Shown: piece by piece, positions 1 through 11,342 of the stretch | Numbering within the stretch: position 1 is the first letter of the stretch | Layout: each line of letters starts with the position of its first letter | The notes under the pieces: generated by a model | What the model was told of the DNA's origin: nothing | The model's database searches: none | Seen by the model: the letters and a program-made list of their open reading frames with translations, nothing else | From: Sodalis sp. Ffu | Lineage (GTDB): Bacteria; Pseudomonadota; Gammaproteobacteria; Enterobacterales; Enterobacteriaceae | NCBI GenBank assembly: GCA_024748595.1 | Contig: CP072944.1 | Span: forward strand, 1,311,301 to 1,375,300 | Reading direction: 5' to 3' | Length of the DNA: 64,000 bases | Translations under genes and position numbers: made by a program

Positions 1-305
1 TGTATGATTCATTTTTACTAAAAACTTTATCCGAGTAGCGTGAGAGCTATATAAATAATATCATGGTGTGTTAAATTTTATGCTGTACGGGTTCATTTTG
101 AGCGGTTTTCTTCTATTTAAAGATATAGAAATGACTGATATACTAACAACAATGTATCAGTGGACCACGTTTGACTGATGTTTGTTGTCTCTCACCATAT
201 TAGTGATTATAAACTTTTTTTGCTGTTTATAGAAAGATTTTTGCTGGAAAAGTGAATGATTTGACTTTCATTAGTTACATAAATCTGATTTGTCAACAAA
301 TCTTA
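1..305 (-). mobile_element. IS903-group (IS5 family) relic, 5' end of transposase, window-truncated
   Basis: Decayed insertion sequence cut by the window start. Near 288-303 lies a degenerate inverted-repeat end (gatttgtcaacaaatc, compare the IS903 end gatttattcaacaaagcc). Read on the minus strand from about 224 the sequence is a battered version of the IS903 transposase N-terminus (MAK.KFKITN...RGSL), aligning with the better copies at 35.05, 40.05, 51.93 and 56.35 kb. No open frame survives. The relic abuts the 3' end of hemF. Confidence 0.6.
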
Positions 306-321
306 TACAGCTATATTTCTA

Positions 322-1245
322 TCAACAATTTTCGTTTAGCCAGTCGCGAGCGGTTAAAAAGTTGTGATAAAGCGCCTCCTCGGGGCTGTTTGGTGCTGGT
401 TTGGCATTGTATTCCCAGCGCACTAACGGTGGCATGGATATGAGTATTGACTCAGTACGGCCATCGGACTGCAGACCAAATAGAGTACCTCTATCCCAGA
501 TCAAATTAAATTCTACATATCGTCCGCGACGATAGAGCTGAAATTGGCGTTCGCGCTCGCCCCAATGGAGAGCGCGGCGCCGTTCTACAATGGGTAGATA
601 AGCGTCTAGATATCCCTGGCCTATGGCCCGGGTAAAAGCAAACGCTTGCATGAAATCGGGAGTGTTCAGATCATCGAAAAATATCCCGCCGATACCACGA
701 GCTTCATTACGATGCTTTAGAAAGAAATAATCGTCACACCAGCGTTTGTATCGTGGGTAGACGTCGTGACCAAACGGTCGGCAGAGCGCTTCAGCGGTGC
801 GGTGCCAATGAAGAGCATCTTCGGTGAAACCGTAATAGGGCGTCAGGTCAAATCCTCCGCCAAACCACCATATCGGTGCGGAATCTGCCTTTTCGGCGAT
901 AAAAAATCGAACATTGGCGTGGCTGGTAGGGATATAGGGATTTTTTGGGTGGACCACCAAAGAAACTCCTATCGCTTTGAATGAGCGGCCGGTTAGTTCT
1001 GGTCGGTGAGCAGTGGCGGAAGCGTTTAGGGTATCACCATGTATATAGGAGAAATTGACTCCCGCCTGTTCAAAGATGCGGCCATTACGTAATACTCGGG
1101 TGCTACCCCGGCCGCTGTCGCCGCGTTGCCAAATGTCTTCCTGGAAGGTTTTTCCGCCGTCGGCGGACTCTAGTGCGTCACAGATGCGATTCTGTAGAGT
1201 GAGAAAAAAGGGGATGATCTGTTTGGTAATAGCTAGTTGATTCAT
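322..1245 (-). CDS. hemF: Oxygen-dependent coproporphyrinogen III oxidase
   Basis: Converts coproporphyrinogen III to protoporphyrinogen IX by oxidative decarboxylation in aerobic haem synthesis; cytosolic. The protein is 307 aa, close to the roughly 300 aa of enteric HemF, and collinear with it from a VLRNG.[10 protein letters not shown] block (residues about 50-67) through [21 protein letters not shown] (about 95-115), [15 protein letters not shown] (about 126-140), [24 protein letters not shown] (about 168-192) and a C-terminal [18 protein letters not shown] block. The conserved histidines in HANVRFF and HWHRTAE are present. The frame is intact from ATG to TGA. It stands alone; the neighbouring amidase gene usual in enterics is not visible. 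The 3' end lies about 17 bp from a dead IS end. Confidence 0.96.
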   Translation of the reverse strand: MNQLAITKQIIPFFLTLQNRICDALESADGGKTFQEDIWQRGDSGRGSTRVLRNGRIFEQAGVNFSYIHGDTLNASATAHRPELTGRSFKAIGVSLVVHPKNPYIPTSHANVRFFIAEKADSAPIWWFGGGFDLTPYYGFTEDALHWHRTAEALCRPFGHDVYPRYKRWCDDYFFLKHRNEARGIGGIFFDDLNTPDFMQAFAFTRAIGQGYLDAYLPIVERRRALHWGERERQFQLYRRGRYVEFNLIWDRGTLFGLQSDGRTESILISMPPLVRWEYNAKPAPNSPEEALYHNFLTARDWLNENC

Positions 1246-2764
1246 CGCAATAGTCCATTGTCAGGTTTTGTTGGATAAACGTGAGTCGTTGATAATTTTT
1301 TTTGAATTCAAGATTGTTATTACAGGTTGTTCAAGTAGCTCGTTGGTGAAAAATATCAAATTTGGGTCATTTTATTTTAATGTAATTTCCAATAGCTATG
1401 GGATTCTTCAGTTTAGGTAACTGATTCTTTATTTGGTGTTTTTGCTTCTTGTTTACACTTTGATTGTCGACACCTTGATTTTTATTCAGTATAATTTGTC
1501 CAGATTTTCAATGACCTCCGTTATTTGTTCAAATTTGTTATTGTTCGCAATCAAAAAGCTGGATCTCCTAGCATCGAACATTATAAGCAATGTCATCACA
1601 TATTGTATGATATTAATTATATCAGATAAAATTTATTGTTACACCAATTATAGTGAGGATTGCTACCAATGTTATTGAATAAATTAAATTTTTTAATTTT
1701 AAAAATAGTCACTAATTCTATAAGTAGAATAAAGTTTAAAATCATTAATTGGGAAGTTAACAATATTCTATCACTTTAGTGGAGCCTTTATCCTTTCTTA
1801 CTATGGTGATGAGTTAATAAACCACTTAAACTTTAACGATGGTGTCTGGTACACTGTTTTGAGGTAGTCAATATAACTATCATTATGTTAAGAAAAAATC
1901 TTTGCCTATACGGCAAGAATTATAAGATTTTATAGGCTCCATTTAATTTAAATATTCCTTTGTATTCCTAATTAATATATTTGTATCAGTAAACATGCTT
2001 AAATATTAATGTCATTTAATCTGTGGTGAAATTGTTTGTATGTTTTTTGCGTACCTGGTTGAAGCTCTTTTAGAGAAGGTGATGGAATCTAAAGTCAGAA
2101 TACAGTGTTAGAAAAAGCTTCATATTTGGTGTAAGCATCATGGGGTGATGATGCACATGTTAGTTATATCTGCTGGCTAAGTGATTTTGATCAAAATGAG
2201 TAGTGTGAAGGTAACAAAACATTTTAATTAAATAAAATGCTTATCGATGACTCATGTTTATCAACAAAAATTTAATACAGTTGTGAGTTTCTATTTGATA
2301 GCGTATTGTTATAGTCTTTTGATGAGACTTTAATTATAGCATGCAGCTTGAGGTATGAGGTTAATGGTAGTAATTTCCAAGTGTTTTAAACTTATCATTA
2401 TAGCATAATGTTTATGGTACATGGCATATGTAGGGTATGTGATAACTATCGTATGCGGTGTTGTATAGACTTTGCAAAACTATTATTTGTTACGTTTGGT
2501 TTGGTGTTATGTTTAACATGAACCTAATAACATTGATATTTGTTGATGCTAAAAAAGTTAGTCGGTCAGTAAAATCATTTGGTATTTTAAATTAGTTAAG
2601 TAACGACCTTTGCGGTGAGAAATTTACCCTGGGTTAGCAACCATTCCTTAATCTCGCATCAACGTGTTCAGTTTGGTAAACTAACTTCAAAAGGTTTATA
2701 ACTTTTCCAACTGCTAAAGTATATATCGATATATGAAACCGTTACGGGTTATTCCATACTTATA
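1246..2764. other. Gene-free AT-rich spacer
   Basis: About 1.5 kb between the divergently placed hemF and cysP. I find no convincing coding remnant. A possible IS-end-like sequence (ttattgaataaatta) occurs near 1672-1686. The only clear element is the terminator-like hairpin at its right end. Confidence 0.5.
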
Positions 2765-2801
2765 AATAAACTGTCATTTTACGATGATAGTTTATTTTTT
2801 T
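2765..2801 (+). terminator. Rho-independent terminator-like hairpin upstream of cysP
   Basis: A 13-bp stem (2765-2777 with 2783-2795, one G-U pair on the plus-strand transcript) with a 5-nt loop is followed by a run of T on the plus strand. It sits about 18 bp before the cysP start. It is either the terminator of a gene deleted upstream or a leader structure for the cys operon. Confidence 0.6.
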
Positions 2802-2818
2802 AATGCTTAAGACAAAAC

Positions 2819-3847
2819 ATGACCTTTAGGTTTAACATTCATCGTATATGGGTAATGCAAAGGCTTTTAATAGCAATGTTACTAGTGTATGGTCCGGCTC
2901 ATTCCATTTCATTACTTAATAGCTCTTATGACGTGGCACGTGAGCTGTTTGTAGCGCTAAACCCTGTTTTTATTGAACAGTGGCAACGCGAGCATCCTGG
3001 TGACACTTTAACTATCCGTCAGTCACATGCAGGATCGTCTAGGCAGGCACTGTCTATCTTGCAAGGGCTTCATGCGGATGTAGTTACCTACAACCAGGTA
3101 ACAGATGTGCAAATTTTGCATGATCGTGGTAATTTGATTGCTGCGGACTGGCAAAGTCGCTTACCTAATCATAGTTCGCCGTACTACTCGACCATGGCGT
3201 TTTTAGTGCGTAAAGGGAACCCAAAGCAGATTCATGATTGGCAAGATCTGGTGCGTGATGAAGTAAAGCTTATATTTCCCAATCCGAAGACTTCGGGTAA
3301 TGGGCGCTATACCTATTTGGCAGCTTGGGGTGCTTTTTTGCAGAATAATGGTATCGATTACGCTAAAACTCGCGTTTGGATGTGCAAATTTCTCAGTAAT
3401 GTTGAGGTATTCGATACCGGTGGTCGCAGTTCTACTATCACTTTTATCGAACGGGGGCAGGGGGATGTACTGATAAGTTTTGAATCGGAAGTGAATATGT
3501 TTCGCAACCAGTATGGTGCTGAGAATTATGAAGTGATTGTGCCGAAAATAAATATTTTTGCGGAATTTCCAGTGGCGTGGGTGGATAAAAATGTGCAAAA
3601 AAATGGGACTGAAAAGGTGGCTAGAGCTTATCTAAATTATCTCTATAGCCCGGCGGCACAACAAATTATCGCAAGATTTTTTTATCGGGTTAACACGACG
3701 CAAATCATGAAGGCTAATAACAAAAAATTCCCCACGATTCAGTTATTTCGGGTCGAAGATTGGTTCGGTGATTGGCAGCAGGTGATGGGCATCCATTTCA
3801 GCAGTGGTGGTGAATTAGACCAATTACTTGCATCGGTGTATCGTTAA
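2819..3847 (+). CDS. cysP: Thiosulfate/sulfate-binding periplasmic protein CysP
   Basis: Periplasmic solute-binding component of the sulfate/thiosulfate ABC importer. 342 aa with an N-terminal hydrophobic signal region (about residues 12-29) followed by [13 protein letters not shown], which opens mature enteric CysP/Sbp. Ligand-binding blocks are intact: [10 protein letters not shown] (about 66-75), [32 protein letters not shown] (about 158-174), DTGGR and ISFESEV. The C-terminal [17 protein letters not shown] and FRVEDWFG resemble CysP more than Sbp. First gene of cysPTWA, and its stop overlaps the cysT start. The first ATG gives a slightly long signal region; an internal Met at residue 13 is an alternative start. 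Confidence 0.93.
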   Translation: MTFRFNIHRIWVMQRLLIAMLLVYGPAHSISLLNSSYDVARELFVALNPVFIEQWQREHPGDTLTIRQSHAGSSRQALSILQGLHADVVTYNQVTDVQILHDRGNLIAADWQSRLPNHSSPYYSTMAFLVRKGNPKQIHDWQDLVRDEVKLIFPNPKTSGNGRYTYLAAWGAFLQNNGIDYAKTRVWMCKFLSNVEVFDTGGRSSTITFIERGQGDVLISFESEVNMFRNQYGAENYEVIVPKINIFAEFPVAWVDKNVQKNGTEKVARAYLNYLYSPAAQQIIARFFYRVNTTQIMKANNKKFPTIQLFRVEDWFGDWQQVMGIHFSSGGELDQLLASVYR

Positions 3848-4680
3848 TGTTGGCCATGACAACGAAACGTATACTACCTGGCTTTGGGCTGAGTCTCGGT
3901 ACTAGCGTATTGTTTGTTTGCCTTGTCTTGCTATTGCCTTTAAGTGCGCTGGTGATGCAGTTAGCGCAGATTAGTTGGTCCCAGTACTGGCAGGTGATCA
4001 GTAGTCGGGAGTTGGTGGCGGCCTATAAAGTTACTCTACTATCCGCTGGGGTGGCCTCCTTTTTGAATGCGTTGTTTGGTATGCCAATAGCCTGGATCTT
4101 GGCTCGTTACCGTTTTCCAGGACGGGTGTTGCTGGATGGGTTAGTGGATTTGCCGTTCGCGTTGCCCACTGCGGTGGCTGGTTTGACGTTAGCGACATTG
4201 TTTTCTACGACTGGCTGGTATGGCAATTGGCTGGAGTTGTTTGGTATCAAAGTTTCCTATACTTGGCTTGGCATCACTGTGGCGATGGTGTTTACTAGTA
4301 TCCCTTTTGTGGTGCGCACTGTGCAGCCAGTACTGGAGGAGCTTAGCCCAGAGTTTGAAGAAGCGGCTAAGATTTTGGGGGCTGGACATTGGCAAATTTT
4401 TCGCAGCGTCATTTTGCCGGAGTTGGCTCCAGCATTGCTAGCAGGAACAGCATTATCATTTATTCGTAGTTTGGGTGAATTCGGGGCGGTGATCTTTATA
4501 GCCGGTAATATTGCTTGGAAGACCGAAGTCATATCGCTGAAAATTTTTTTTCGTTTGCAGGAGTTTGATTATCCTGCGGCCAGTGCTATTGCTTCGATTA
4601 TTCTGGTGATATCTCTGCTGCTGCTGTTTGTCATCAATGTGCTGCAATCACGTTTTAGTCGGCGATTGGGGGGACTATAA
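3847..4680 (+). CDS. cysT: Sulfate/thiosulfate ABC transporter permease CysT (CysU)
   Basis: Inner-membrane permease that forms the translocation channel with CysW. 277 aa, the usual length, with about six hydrophobic segments. The permease EAA loop, which contacts the CysA ATPase, is visible as EEAAKILGAGHWQIFRSVILPEL around residues 170-193, and RSLGEFGAVIFIAGN follows. The ATG shares its first base with the last base of the cysP stop (TAATG), and the gene ends in another ATG-overlap with cysW, so the operon is translationally coupled. An in-frame ATG five codons in could also be the start. Confidence 0.94.
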   Translation: MLAMTTKRILPGFGLSLGTSVLFVCLVLLLPLSALVMQLAQISWSQYWQVISSRELVAAYKVTLLSAGVASFLNALFGMPIAWILARYRFPGRVLLDGLVDLPFALPTAVAGLTLATLFSTTGWYGNWLELFGIKVSYTWLGITVAMVFTSIPFVVRTVQPVLEELSPEFEEAAKILGAGHWQIFRSVILPELAPALLAGTALSFIRSLGEFGAVIFIAGNIAWKTEVISLKIFFRLQEFDYPAASAIASIILVISLLLLFVINVLQSRFSRRLGGL

Positions 4681-5549
4681 TGACAGATATCTTTGTTTTT
4701 AATAGAGCGATTTGGGCATCCATTGAATGGAGAAAGTGGTTATTGATTAGTTTGGGAGCGCTTGTTTCGATACTGTTGTTGGCAATACCTCTGATGTTTA
4801 TTTTTGTAACGGCTTTGTCGGAGGGAATGGTATTGGTGGGACATAATTTGGGCAATTCAGATATGCTGCATGCTATATGGCTCACTGTACTGGTTGCTTT
4901 GATTAGTGTGCCGGTCAATTTGGTATTCGGCACGTTGATGGCTTGGTTGGTTACGCGTTTTAATTTTTGTGGTCGTCAGCTGCTGTTGACGTTGATGGAT
5001 GTGCCTTTCGCCGTATCGCCGGTGGTAGCTGGGTTACTATATCTATTGTTTTATGGTACGAACGGTCCTATCGGAGGTTGGCTAGATAAGCATAATCTGC
5101 ATTTGATGTTCTCTTGGCCGGGTATAGTGCTAGTTACTATTTTTGTTACCTGTCCTTTCGTGGTGCGCGAACTTGTTCCAGTGATGCTGAGTCAGGGTAG
5201 TCAAGAAGATGAAGCGGCGATTCTATTAGGTGCATCTGGTTGGCAGATGTTTTATCGTGTCACGTTGCCTAATATTCTCTGGCCTTTGCTTTATGGAGCA
5301 ATTCTCACGAATGCTCGAGCTATAGGCGAATTCGGTGCAGTGTCGGTCGTATCAGGATCGATACGTGGTGAAACCTGTACGTTGCCGTTGCAGGTAGAGT
5401 TATTGCATCAGGATTATAACACCGTTGGCGCTTTTACCGCTGCTGCGTTGTTGGCTTTGATGGCGATTATTACACTATTTCTAAAAAGTGGTCTGCAATG
5501 GCGTCTAGATCGTCATCAGACGGAGCTTCGACTGGGGAAATCACAATGA
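4680..5549 (+). CDS. cysW: Sulfate/thiosulfate ABC transporter permease CysW
   Basis: Second membrane subunit of the sulfate/thiosulfate importer. 289 aa with about six predicted hydrophobic segments. The EAA loop reads [23 protein letters not shown] (about residues 177-199), followed by [21 protein letters not shown], characteristic of CysW. It overlaps the cysT stop at its 5' end and the cysA start at its 3' end (ATGA). The reading frame is unbroken. Confidence 0.94.
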   Translation: MTDIFVFNRAIWASIEWRKWLLISLGALVSILLLAIPLMFIFVTALSEGMVLVGHNLGNSDMLHAIWLTVLVALISVPVNLVFGTLMAWLVTRFNFCGRQLLLTLMDVPFAVSPVVAGLLYLLFYGTNGPIGGWLDKHNLHLMFSWPGIVLVTIFVTCPFVVRELVPVMLSQGSQEDEAAILLGASGWQMFYRVTLPNILWPLLYGAILTNARAIGEFGAVSVVSGSIRGETCTLPLQVELLHQDYNTVGAFTAAALLALMAIITLFLKSGLQWRLDRHQTELRLGKSQ

Positions 5550-6637
5550 GTATTGTGATCGATAAGGTCAGTAAATTTTTTGATCATACTAAAGTTTTAG
5601 ACGATATTTCTTTGGATATCGCTTCGGGGGAAATGGTGGCGTTATTGGGGCCATCTGGCTCCGGCAAAACTACACTGCTGCGCGTTATTGCTGGTCTGGA
5701 GCATCAGACCATTGGTCACTTGCATTTTGGTGGAATAGATGTTAGCCGTCTTCATGCGCGTGATCGCCATGTTGGGTTTGTTTTTCAACATTATGCGCTA
5801 TTTCGTCATATGACAGTGTTTGATAATATCGCTTTTGGTCTGATGGTATTACCGCGGTGTAAACGCCCAGGCGCCGCGACTATTAAGTATAAGGTCGGGC
5901 AATTGCTGGAAATGGTGCAGTTGGGGCATTTGGCTAACCGTTATCCGTCACAGCTTTCTGGTGGTCAGAAACAGCGAGTGGCTTTGGCGAGATCATTAGC
6001 GGTAGAGCCTGAAATATTATTGTTGGATGAACCCTTTGGCGCCCTGGATGCTCAAGTGCGTAAAGAGTTGCGCCGTTGGTTGCGGCAGCTTCATGAGGAG
6101 TTAAAGTTTACTAGTGTTTTTGTTACTCATGATCAAGAAGAAGCGATGGAAGTGGCGGATCGAGTGGTAGTGATGAGCCAGGGAAATATTGAGCAAGTTG
6201 GTGTTCCGCAGGATTTCTGGCATGCGCCAGCTAGCCGTTTTGTATTAGAATTTTTAGGCGAGATTAACCGGTTGGAGGGTGAAATACATGGCTCGCAGTT
6301 ATTTATCGGTGCTTATCATTGGCCGTTGCCATATACGCTGATTCATCAGGGTAAAGTTGAGCTTTTCTTGCATCCTTGGGAGATGGTGATTAGCGAACAA
6401 TCTAGTGTCCGTTGTCCGTTACCAGTACGGATTGTTGATGCCATTCAGCGCGGTTATTATTGGCAGTTAATTGTTCAGCCACTGAGTTGGCATCAGGATC
6501 CATTGACAGTTATGTTGTCCGGAGGAACTTCTATTATTCCGCAGTGCGGCGATCGCCGTTATATAGGGGGCCAGAATGCCCGGTTATATGCAGGAGATCA
6601 ATCTTTGCATCCTGTTGATTTTACGGAGGCTGTTTAA
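5546..6637 (+). CDS. cysA: Sulfate/thiosulfate import ATP-binding protein CysA
   Basis: ATPase of the CysPTWA importer, cytoplasmic face of the inner membrane. 363 aa from ATG 5546, which overlaps the cysW stop as ATGA and gives the family N-terminus [12 protein letters not shown]; the longer in-frame extension would run into cysW. Walker A is GPSGSGKTT (about 36-44), Q-loop FVFQHYALF, signature LSGGQKQR (about 136-143), Walker [13 protein letters not shown], and the switch His lies in [12 protein letters not shown]-terminal TOBE-like domain with a [10 protein letters not shown] segment follows. cysM, the next gene in E. coli, is absent; the downstream DNA is empty. Confidence 0.95.
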   Translation: MSIVIDKVSKFFDHTKVLDDISLDIASGEMVALLGPSGSGKTTLLRVIAGLEHQTIGHLHFGGIDVSRLHARDRHVGFVFQHYALFRHMTVFDNIAFGLMVLPRCKRPGAATIKYKVGQLLEMVQLGHLANRYPSQLSGGQKQRVALARSLAVEPEILLLDEPFGALDAQVRKELRRWLRQLHEELKFTSVFVTHDQEEAMEVADRVVVMSQGNIEQVGVPQDFWHAPASRFVLEFLGEINRLEGEIHGSQLFIGAYHWPLPYTLIHQGKVELFLHPWEMVISEQSSVRCPLPVRIVDAIQRGYYWQLIVQPLSWHQDPLTVMLSGGTSIIPQCGDRRYIGGQNARLYAGDQSLHPVDFTEAV

Positions 6638-7294
6638 ACGTTGTATTTTTAAGCTGGTTCTGTATGTATTCGTATTATTTTGTGCTATGCATCTACTTTT
6701 ACTATTTTTGTTTACGGGGTTCTATGCTACTCAGCATAAGAGTTAAGTTATTTTATTCATGACGTAGTTATTTATGATAGGGAGGTCAAGAAAAACTAAG
6801 CTTATAACGTTGATTAGCTAGACGTCTATCTTAGCTTATGATTTGTATCATAAGCGGTTGGTTATGGGCTTTGTTAATTTTCTATATTTTAGGTAGTGTT
6901 TTCGCATTTATTAGATAACTCAAATGGTTATCTGATGATGTTATGTGTCGTGATCGACATATGCTTCTTGTGGTATATATCGTGCTTTCTTGACCGTGTG
7001 TTTTGATTTTTTATTTATTCACCTTCGCCAAAAATCTTCAGTCAGCAGTATCAATAATAATATAAATGATTTTATCGCTAATTTTATCATGACATTCATG
7101 TTTGTTAGCTTGTTTATTAATGCATATGGAGTCTTGACAACGTAGAAGAACCTTCATTAACAACTAGAAAATGGAGTCATAAAACTTTATTAATGTTCGC
7201 GGCGTCAGGAAAAAGATTGATTTAATACAATGATAGTAGTTGCTATAGTCGACTCTAATATCGTATGGATATATTTTGGGTAATTTTATTTTTA
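6638..7294. other. Gene-free spacer downstream of cysA
   Basis: AT-rich DNA without a supported gene. cysM would be expected here from enteric synteny, but I could not identify a remnant of a cysteine synthase in any frame. Confidence 0.5.
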
Positions 7295-7340
7295 TACCAT
7301 GCACAACTGAAGTTAACTATAACTGCAGTTGTGCATGGTA
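7295..7340. repeat. Perfect inverted repeat, 15-bp arms
   Basis: Arms at 7295-7309 and 7326-7340 (taccatgcacaactg and its exact complement) are separated by 16 bases that contain a further agtt/aact pairing. It has no T-run typical of a terminator and lies in otherwise decayed spacer. Confidence 0.8.
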
Positions 7341-7479
7341 GTGACAATAGGCAGCGTGCTAAAATTAGGCGGTTGATTACTTAGACGAAAAGGAGGGTCC
7401 TGTAGACTAGTTATATTGATAAAAATTTGGTATTGGCCAATCATCATGTAACAGAACTAACAATTTTACAGAGGTAATT

Positions 7480-7680
7480 ATATCATGAATAAAATGGTTT
7501 ATTTAGCTTAATCTTAAAATTGTTAGATTGCGGCCCCGGGGGAAGTCTATAGTCTCTATAGACTAGATTAATACGCATTAAATAAAATATTAGTGATGTC
7601 TTTCACCGAATAATTGGTTTAAACAACCTTTAAAAGGAAAACTTATACAAGGGTTAAATTTATTTAACAAAGCTCTGTAT
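7480..7680 (+). mobile_element. IS903-group relic, 3' end
   Basis: Contains the plus-strand transposase tail signature ATGAATAAAATGG (ALNKM in IS903 transposase) at about 7484 and, about 180 bp later, a degenerate terminal repeat (atttatttaacaaagc near 7659-7674). The same spacing from tail to end is seen at 43.02-43.21 kb. No coding frame remains. Confidence 0.5.
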
Positions 7681-7795
7681 TTCGTAAAATAATGCGTTTT
7701 TTCTTGTCTTGCTTCGTGACAATAGCCTATGTATATAATATTTTATGGAAAGCATGGCTTATATTGTGGCCATGTGTATTAAGGCAGTATTTTTA

Positions 7796-9205
7796 ATGAA
7801 AATTAAAACTCGTTTTGCTCCTAGTCCTACGGGCTATCTGCATGTTGGTGGTGCGCGTACTGCGCTCTATTCGTGGTTGTTTGCCCGTAGTCAGGGGGGG
7901 AAATTCGTGTTGCGTATAGAGGATACAGACCGGGAGCGCTCAACGCAGCCGGCCATTGGTGTTATTATGGATGGGATGCATTGGTTAAATCTGGACTGGG
8001 ACGAAGGGCCCTATTTTCAGACCAAGCGTTTTGACCGTTATAATGCGGTAATCGATGAAATGCTCATTCAAGGTACAGCTTATAAGTGTTACTGTTCAAA
8101 AGAGCGGCTGGATATATTGCGCGAGACCCAAATGGCGAATGGTAAAAAGCCGCGCTATGACGGATGTTGTCGCGATAATTATGAATATCTTTTCGCGAAC
8201 GGTCCCTGTGTGGTGCGTTTTCGCAATCCTCAAAAAGGCTCGGTGATCTTTAACGATCAGATTCGGGGTCCGATTGAATTTAGTAACCAGGAACTGGATG
8301 ATCTGATTATTCGCCGCACCGATGGTTCCCCGACGTATAATTTATGTGTAGTTATTGACGATGCGGATATGGAAATCACTCACGTAATACGTGGTGAGGA
8401 ACATATCAATAATACCCCACGTCAGATTAACATCTTTAAAGCATTGGGAGCGCCAATTCCAGAATATGCCCATGTATCGATGATTTTGGGCGCGGACGGT
8501 AAAAAGCTCTCCAAACGTCATGGGTCGATGGGGGTGATGCAGTATCGCGATGCCGGTTTTTTGCCTGAAGCTCTGCTTAACTATTTGGTACGCTTGGGTT
8601 GGTCTTTCGGTGATCAGGAGTTTTTCACTGTTGAGCAGATGAAACAGTGGTTTAACCTTGATGCTATCAGCAAATCTGCTAGTAATTTTAATATTGAAAA
8701 GCTACTTTGGTTAAACCATCATTATATTAATCACCTTCCGGCAGATTATGTAGCTACTTACCTGTCCTGGCATATTCAACAGCAATCTATCGATATTTGC
8801 ACTGGTCCGCGGCTGCCAGAGTTAGTAAAGCTGCTTGGTAAGCGCTGTAAGACGTTGAAAGAGATGGTGGCCAGTAGTTCCTATTTTTATCAAGAATTCA
8901 GTGAATTTAATGCCGATGCAGCTAAGAAACATTTACAGCCAGTGGCGATACAACCACTGCAGGTAGTTCGTGAAAAATTAGCTGCATTAACCGTTTGGAC
9001 CCCAGTATCAGTGTATGAGGCGATCGTGCAAACAGCTGATAAGCTGGAAGTGGGGATGGGCAAAGTAGGTATGCCACTGCGAGTGGCGGTGACTGGTTCC
9101 GGTCAATCGCCTGCACTCCACATTACTGTGCACGCGATTGGTCAAGCTCGTTCATTATCGCGAATTGATATGGCGTTGCTTTATATTGCTAACTGTGCAC
9201 GATAA
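7796..9205 (+). CDS. gltX: Glutamyl-tRNA synthetase
   Basis: Class I synthetase charging tRNA-Glu. 469 aa from ATG 7796, which gives the family start [19 protein letters not shown]; the frame is open 17 codons further upstream, but that stretch resembles nothing in the family. The HIGH-type motif is [11 protein letters not shown] (about 9-19) and the KMSKS-type motif is KKLSKRHG (about 237-244). Of the zinc ligands known in E. coli GltX (three Cys and one His), CYC and CCR keep the cysteines, but the position of the fourth ligand, His, reads Asp (CRD for CRH). The downstream tRNA-Ala, then tRNA-Val and tRNA-Lys, recall the enteric gltX-tRNA neighbourhood. Confidence 0.96.
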   Translation: MKIKTRFAPSPTGYLHVGGARTALYSWLFARSQGGKFVLRIEDTDRERSTQPAIGVIMDGMHWLNLDWDEGPYFQTKRFDRYNAVIDEMLIQGTAYKCYCSKERLDILRETQMANGKKPRYDGCCRDNYEYLFANGPCVVRFRNPQKGSVIFNDQIRGPIEFSNQELDDLIIRRTDGSPTYNLCVVIDDADMEITHVIRGEEHINNTPRQINIFKALGAPIPEYAHVSMILGADGKKLSKRHGSMGVMQYRDAGFLPEALLNYLVRLGWSFGDQEFFTVEQMKQWFNLDAISKSASNFNIEKLLWLNHHYINHLPADYVATYLSWHIQQQSIDICTGPRLPELVKLLGKRCKTLKEMVASSSYFYQEFSEFNADAAKKHLQPVAIQPLQVVREKLAALTVWTPVSVYEAIVQTADKLEVGMGKVGMPLRVAVTGSGQSPALHITVHAIGQARSLSRIDMALLYIANCAR

Positions 9206-9580
9206 TCTATCGTTAGCCTATTGCAGGTTGTTTTTTGGGGGTGAAGGGAAGGTACCAGTCTCTTGCCAGCACTACCATGGGTTCCATAATTTACGTCTAT
9301 AGTGGTGGGTTTTTATTTTTTAGCATGTGTTACAATATACCCAGGTAACGCTTTTGCAGTTGAAAATGTTAATGAGGCGTTTTTGATGGTAGTATTGTTT
9401 TCGCTGCTCAATTTAGTGATTTAAGAATTTTTTAAAAATTTGGTGTCTTTCTTTCCCCTTTTATTGATTAGAAAAAGTATAATGTACGTAATAGAGCTTA
9501 TTTGATGAATTTTAGCCGTTTACAGCGGAAAACGTAATTAATATTATGCGCGTAATTTACCGATAGTTAAATTAGGCTAT
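9206..9580. other. Spacer between gltX and tRNA-Ala
   Basis: AT-rich, no ORF or RNA recognised; presumably holds the tRNA-Ala promoter, which I could not place with confidence. Confidence 0.4.
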
Positions 9581-9653
<73 letters not shown>

Positions 9654-9875
9654 CTGTTAAAAAAGTAGTAATATGTCTAGAAATTATTATACTGAATAAC
9701 GCTTGAGTGATAGAAATAATCTAATAGAAAATTTTATTTATTTAGTAAAGATTTATAAAGTACTATATATATGATAATTAATGTTTATTATATTCAGTTG
9801 AATATCACCCAATATTAGCTAGTAAGAAAATTAAGCAAGTATATTTAACGGCTATATCTCTTCGTATTAGGTTAT

Positions 9876-11342
9876 TTAGCAAATAGCTAATTTATTCCAG
9901 ATGCCATTGATATATTCACGTACCTTTTCATCCATTTCTATGGTAGTGCCCCATTTGCGCTGTGTTTCACTTGGCCATTTATTCGTTGCATCCATGCCCA
10001 TCTTCGAACCTAAGCCGAAAACCGGTGAGGAAAAATCGAGATAATCTATCGGCGTTTTTTCTATTAAAAGTGTGTCACGTGCAGGATCCATACGTGTAGT
10101 TATTGCCCATATCACGTCTTTCCAGTCACGTGCATTAATGTCATTATCGCATACAATAACGAATTTAGTATACATGAATTGGCGCAAAAAAGACCATACG
10201 CCCATCATTATTCTCTTGGCGTGACCAGCGTACTGCTTTTTGATTGTTATCACCGCCAATCGATAGGAACATCCCTCAGGTGGTAGATAAAAATCTACGA
10301 TTTCTGGAAATTGTTTTTGTAAAATGGGAACGAAAATTTCGTTTAGAGCCATTCCCAATACCGATGGTTCATCAGGTGGACGGCCGGTATAGGTGGAGTG
10401 ATAGATGGCGTCGCGTCGCTGAGTAATATGGGTGATGGTGAATACCGGAAACTGAGCTGTTTCGTTATAATAGCCAGTGTGATCGCCGTAAGGCCCTTCT
10501 GTCGCTACTTCTCCTGGCTCAAGGTATCCTTCTAGCACTATTTCAGCGCTTGCGGGGACTTCCAGATTGCAGGAAACGCATTTAACGACTTCGGTTTTAT
10601 AGCCGCGCAATAGGCCGGCGAAAGCGTACTCCGATAATGTATCGGGAACTGGTGTCACTGCGCTTATAAGAGAGGCTGGATCGGCTCCTAAAACCACCGC
10701 TACAGGGAAACGTTTGCCAGGGCTCTGCTGGGTCCATTCTTGGAAGTCCAGTGCGCCACCGCGATGGGGCAGCCATCGCATAATCACTTTATTTTTAGTT
10801 AGTACTTGCTGACGGTAGATACCCAGATTTTGCCGCTCTTTGTGGGGACCACGGGTCACTGTTAGTCCCCAGGTGATAACCGGTGCGACATCGCCAGGCC
10901 AGCAATGCATTATCGGGATACGGCTGAGATCCACATCTTTACCGTACCAGATTTGTTCCTGGCATGGTGAAGCATTTAGGCGTTTGGTTGACATTTGCAA
11001 CACCTGGCGAAATTTAGGTACCTTATTTAACAAATCGCGGAATCCTTTAGGAGGCTCAGGTTCTTTCAAAAACGCTAGCAGCTTTCCTATTTCACGTAAG
11101 TCGATAATGCTTTTCTGCCCCATGCCGAGAGCCACTCGCTCGGCAGTGCCAAACAGATTGCAAAGTACCGACATGGAGTAACCTTTCGGGTTTTCGAATA
11201 TCAACGCAGGTCCACCGGCGCGCAGGGTGCGATCGGCAATTTCCGTCATTTCTAGATGCGGATCGATGGGTAAGTTAATTCTTTTTAAATCCCCACTTTG
11301 CTCCAGTATTGCAAGGAAGTCGCGTAAATCATAGTATTTCAT
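9876..11342 (-). CDS. ubiD: 4-hydroxy-3-polyprenylbenzoate decarboxylase UbiD
   Basis: Decarboxylates 4-hydroxy-3-octaprenylbenzoate in ubiquinone synthesis using prenylated FMN. 488 aa against about 497 in E. coli, collinear from [21 protein letters not shown] through [17 protein letters not shown], the NLGIYRQQ and [12 protein letters not shown] region (about 175-205) typical of prFMN binding, [12 protein letters not shown], and a C-terminal [15 protein letters not shown] block. Only the extreme C-terminal tail is shorter. In E. coli ubiD lies near the ubiE-ubiB cluster; here it is separated and sits beside the gltX-tRNA block, so the chromosome has rearranged. The UbiX prFMN supplier is not in this window. 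Confidence 0.96.
   Translation of the reverse strand: MKYYDLRDFLAILEQSGDLKRINLPIDPHLEMTEIADRTLRAGGPALIFENPKGYSMSVLCNLFGTAERVALGMGQKSIIDLREIGKLLAFLKEPEPPKGFRDLLNKVPKFRQVLQMSTKRLNASPCQEQIWYGKDVDLSRIPIMHCWPGDVAPVITWGLTVTRGPHKERQNLGIYRQQVLTKNKVIMRWLPHRGGALDFQEWTQQSPGKRFPVAVVLGADPASLISAVTPVPDTLSEYAFAGLLRGYKTEVVKCVSCNLEVPASAEIVLEGYLEPGEVATEGPYGDHTGYYNETAQFPVFTITHITQRRDAIYHSTYTGRPPDEPSVLGMALNEIFVPILQKQFPEIVDFYLPPEGCSYRLAVITIKKQYAGHAKRIMMGVWSFLRQFMYTKFVIVCDNDINARDWKDVIWAITTRMDPARDTLLIEKTPIDYLDFSSPVFGLGSKMGMDATNKWPSETQRKWGTTIEMDEKVREYINGIWNKLAIC

Noticed and set aside
252-443. 63-codon plus-strand ORF overlapping the 3' end of hemF
   Set aside because: It is the antisense shadow of hemF and an IS end; no independent support.
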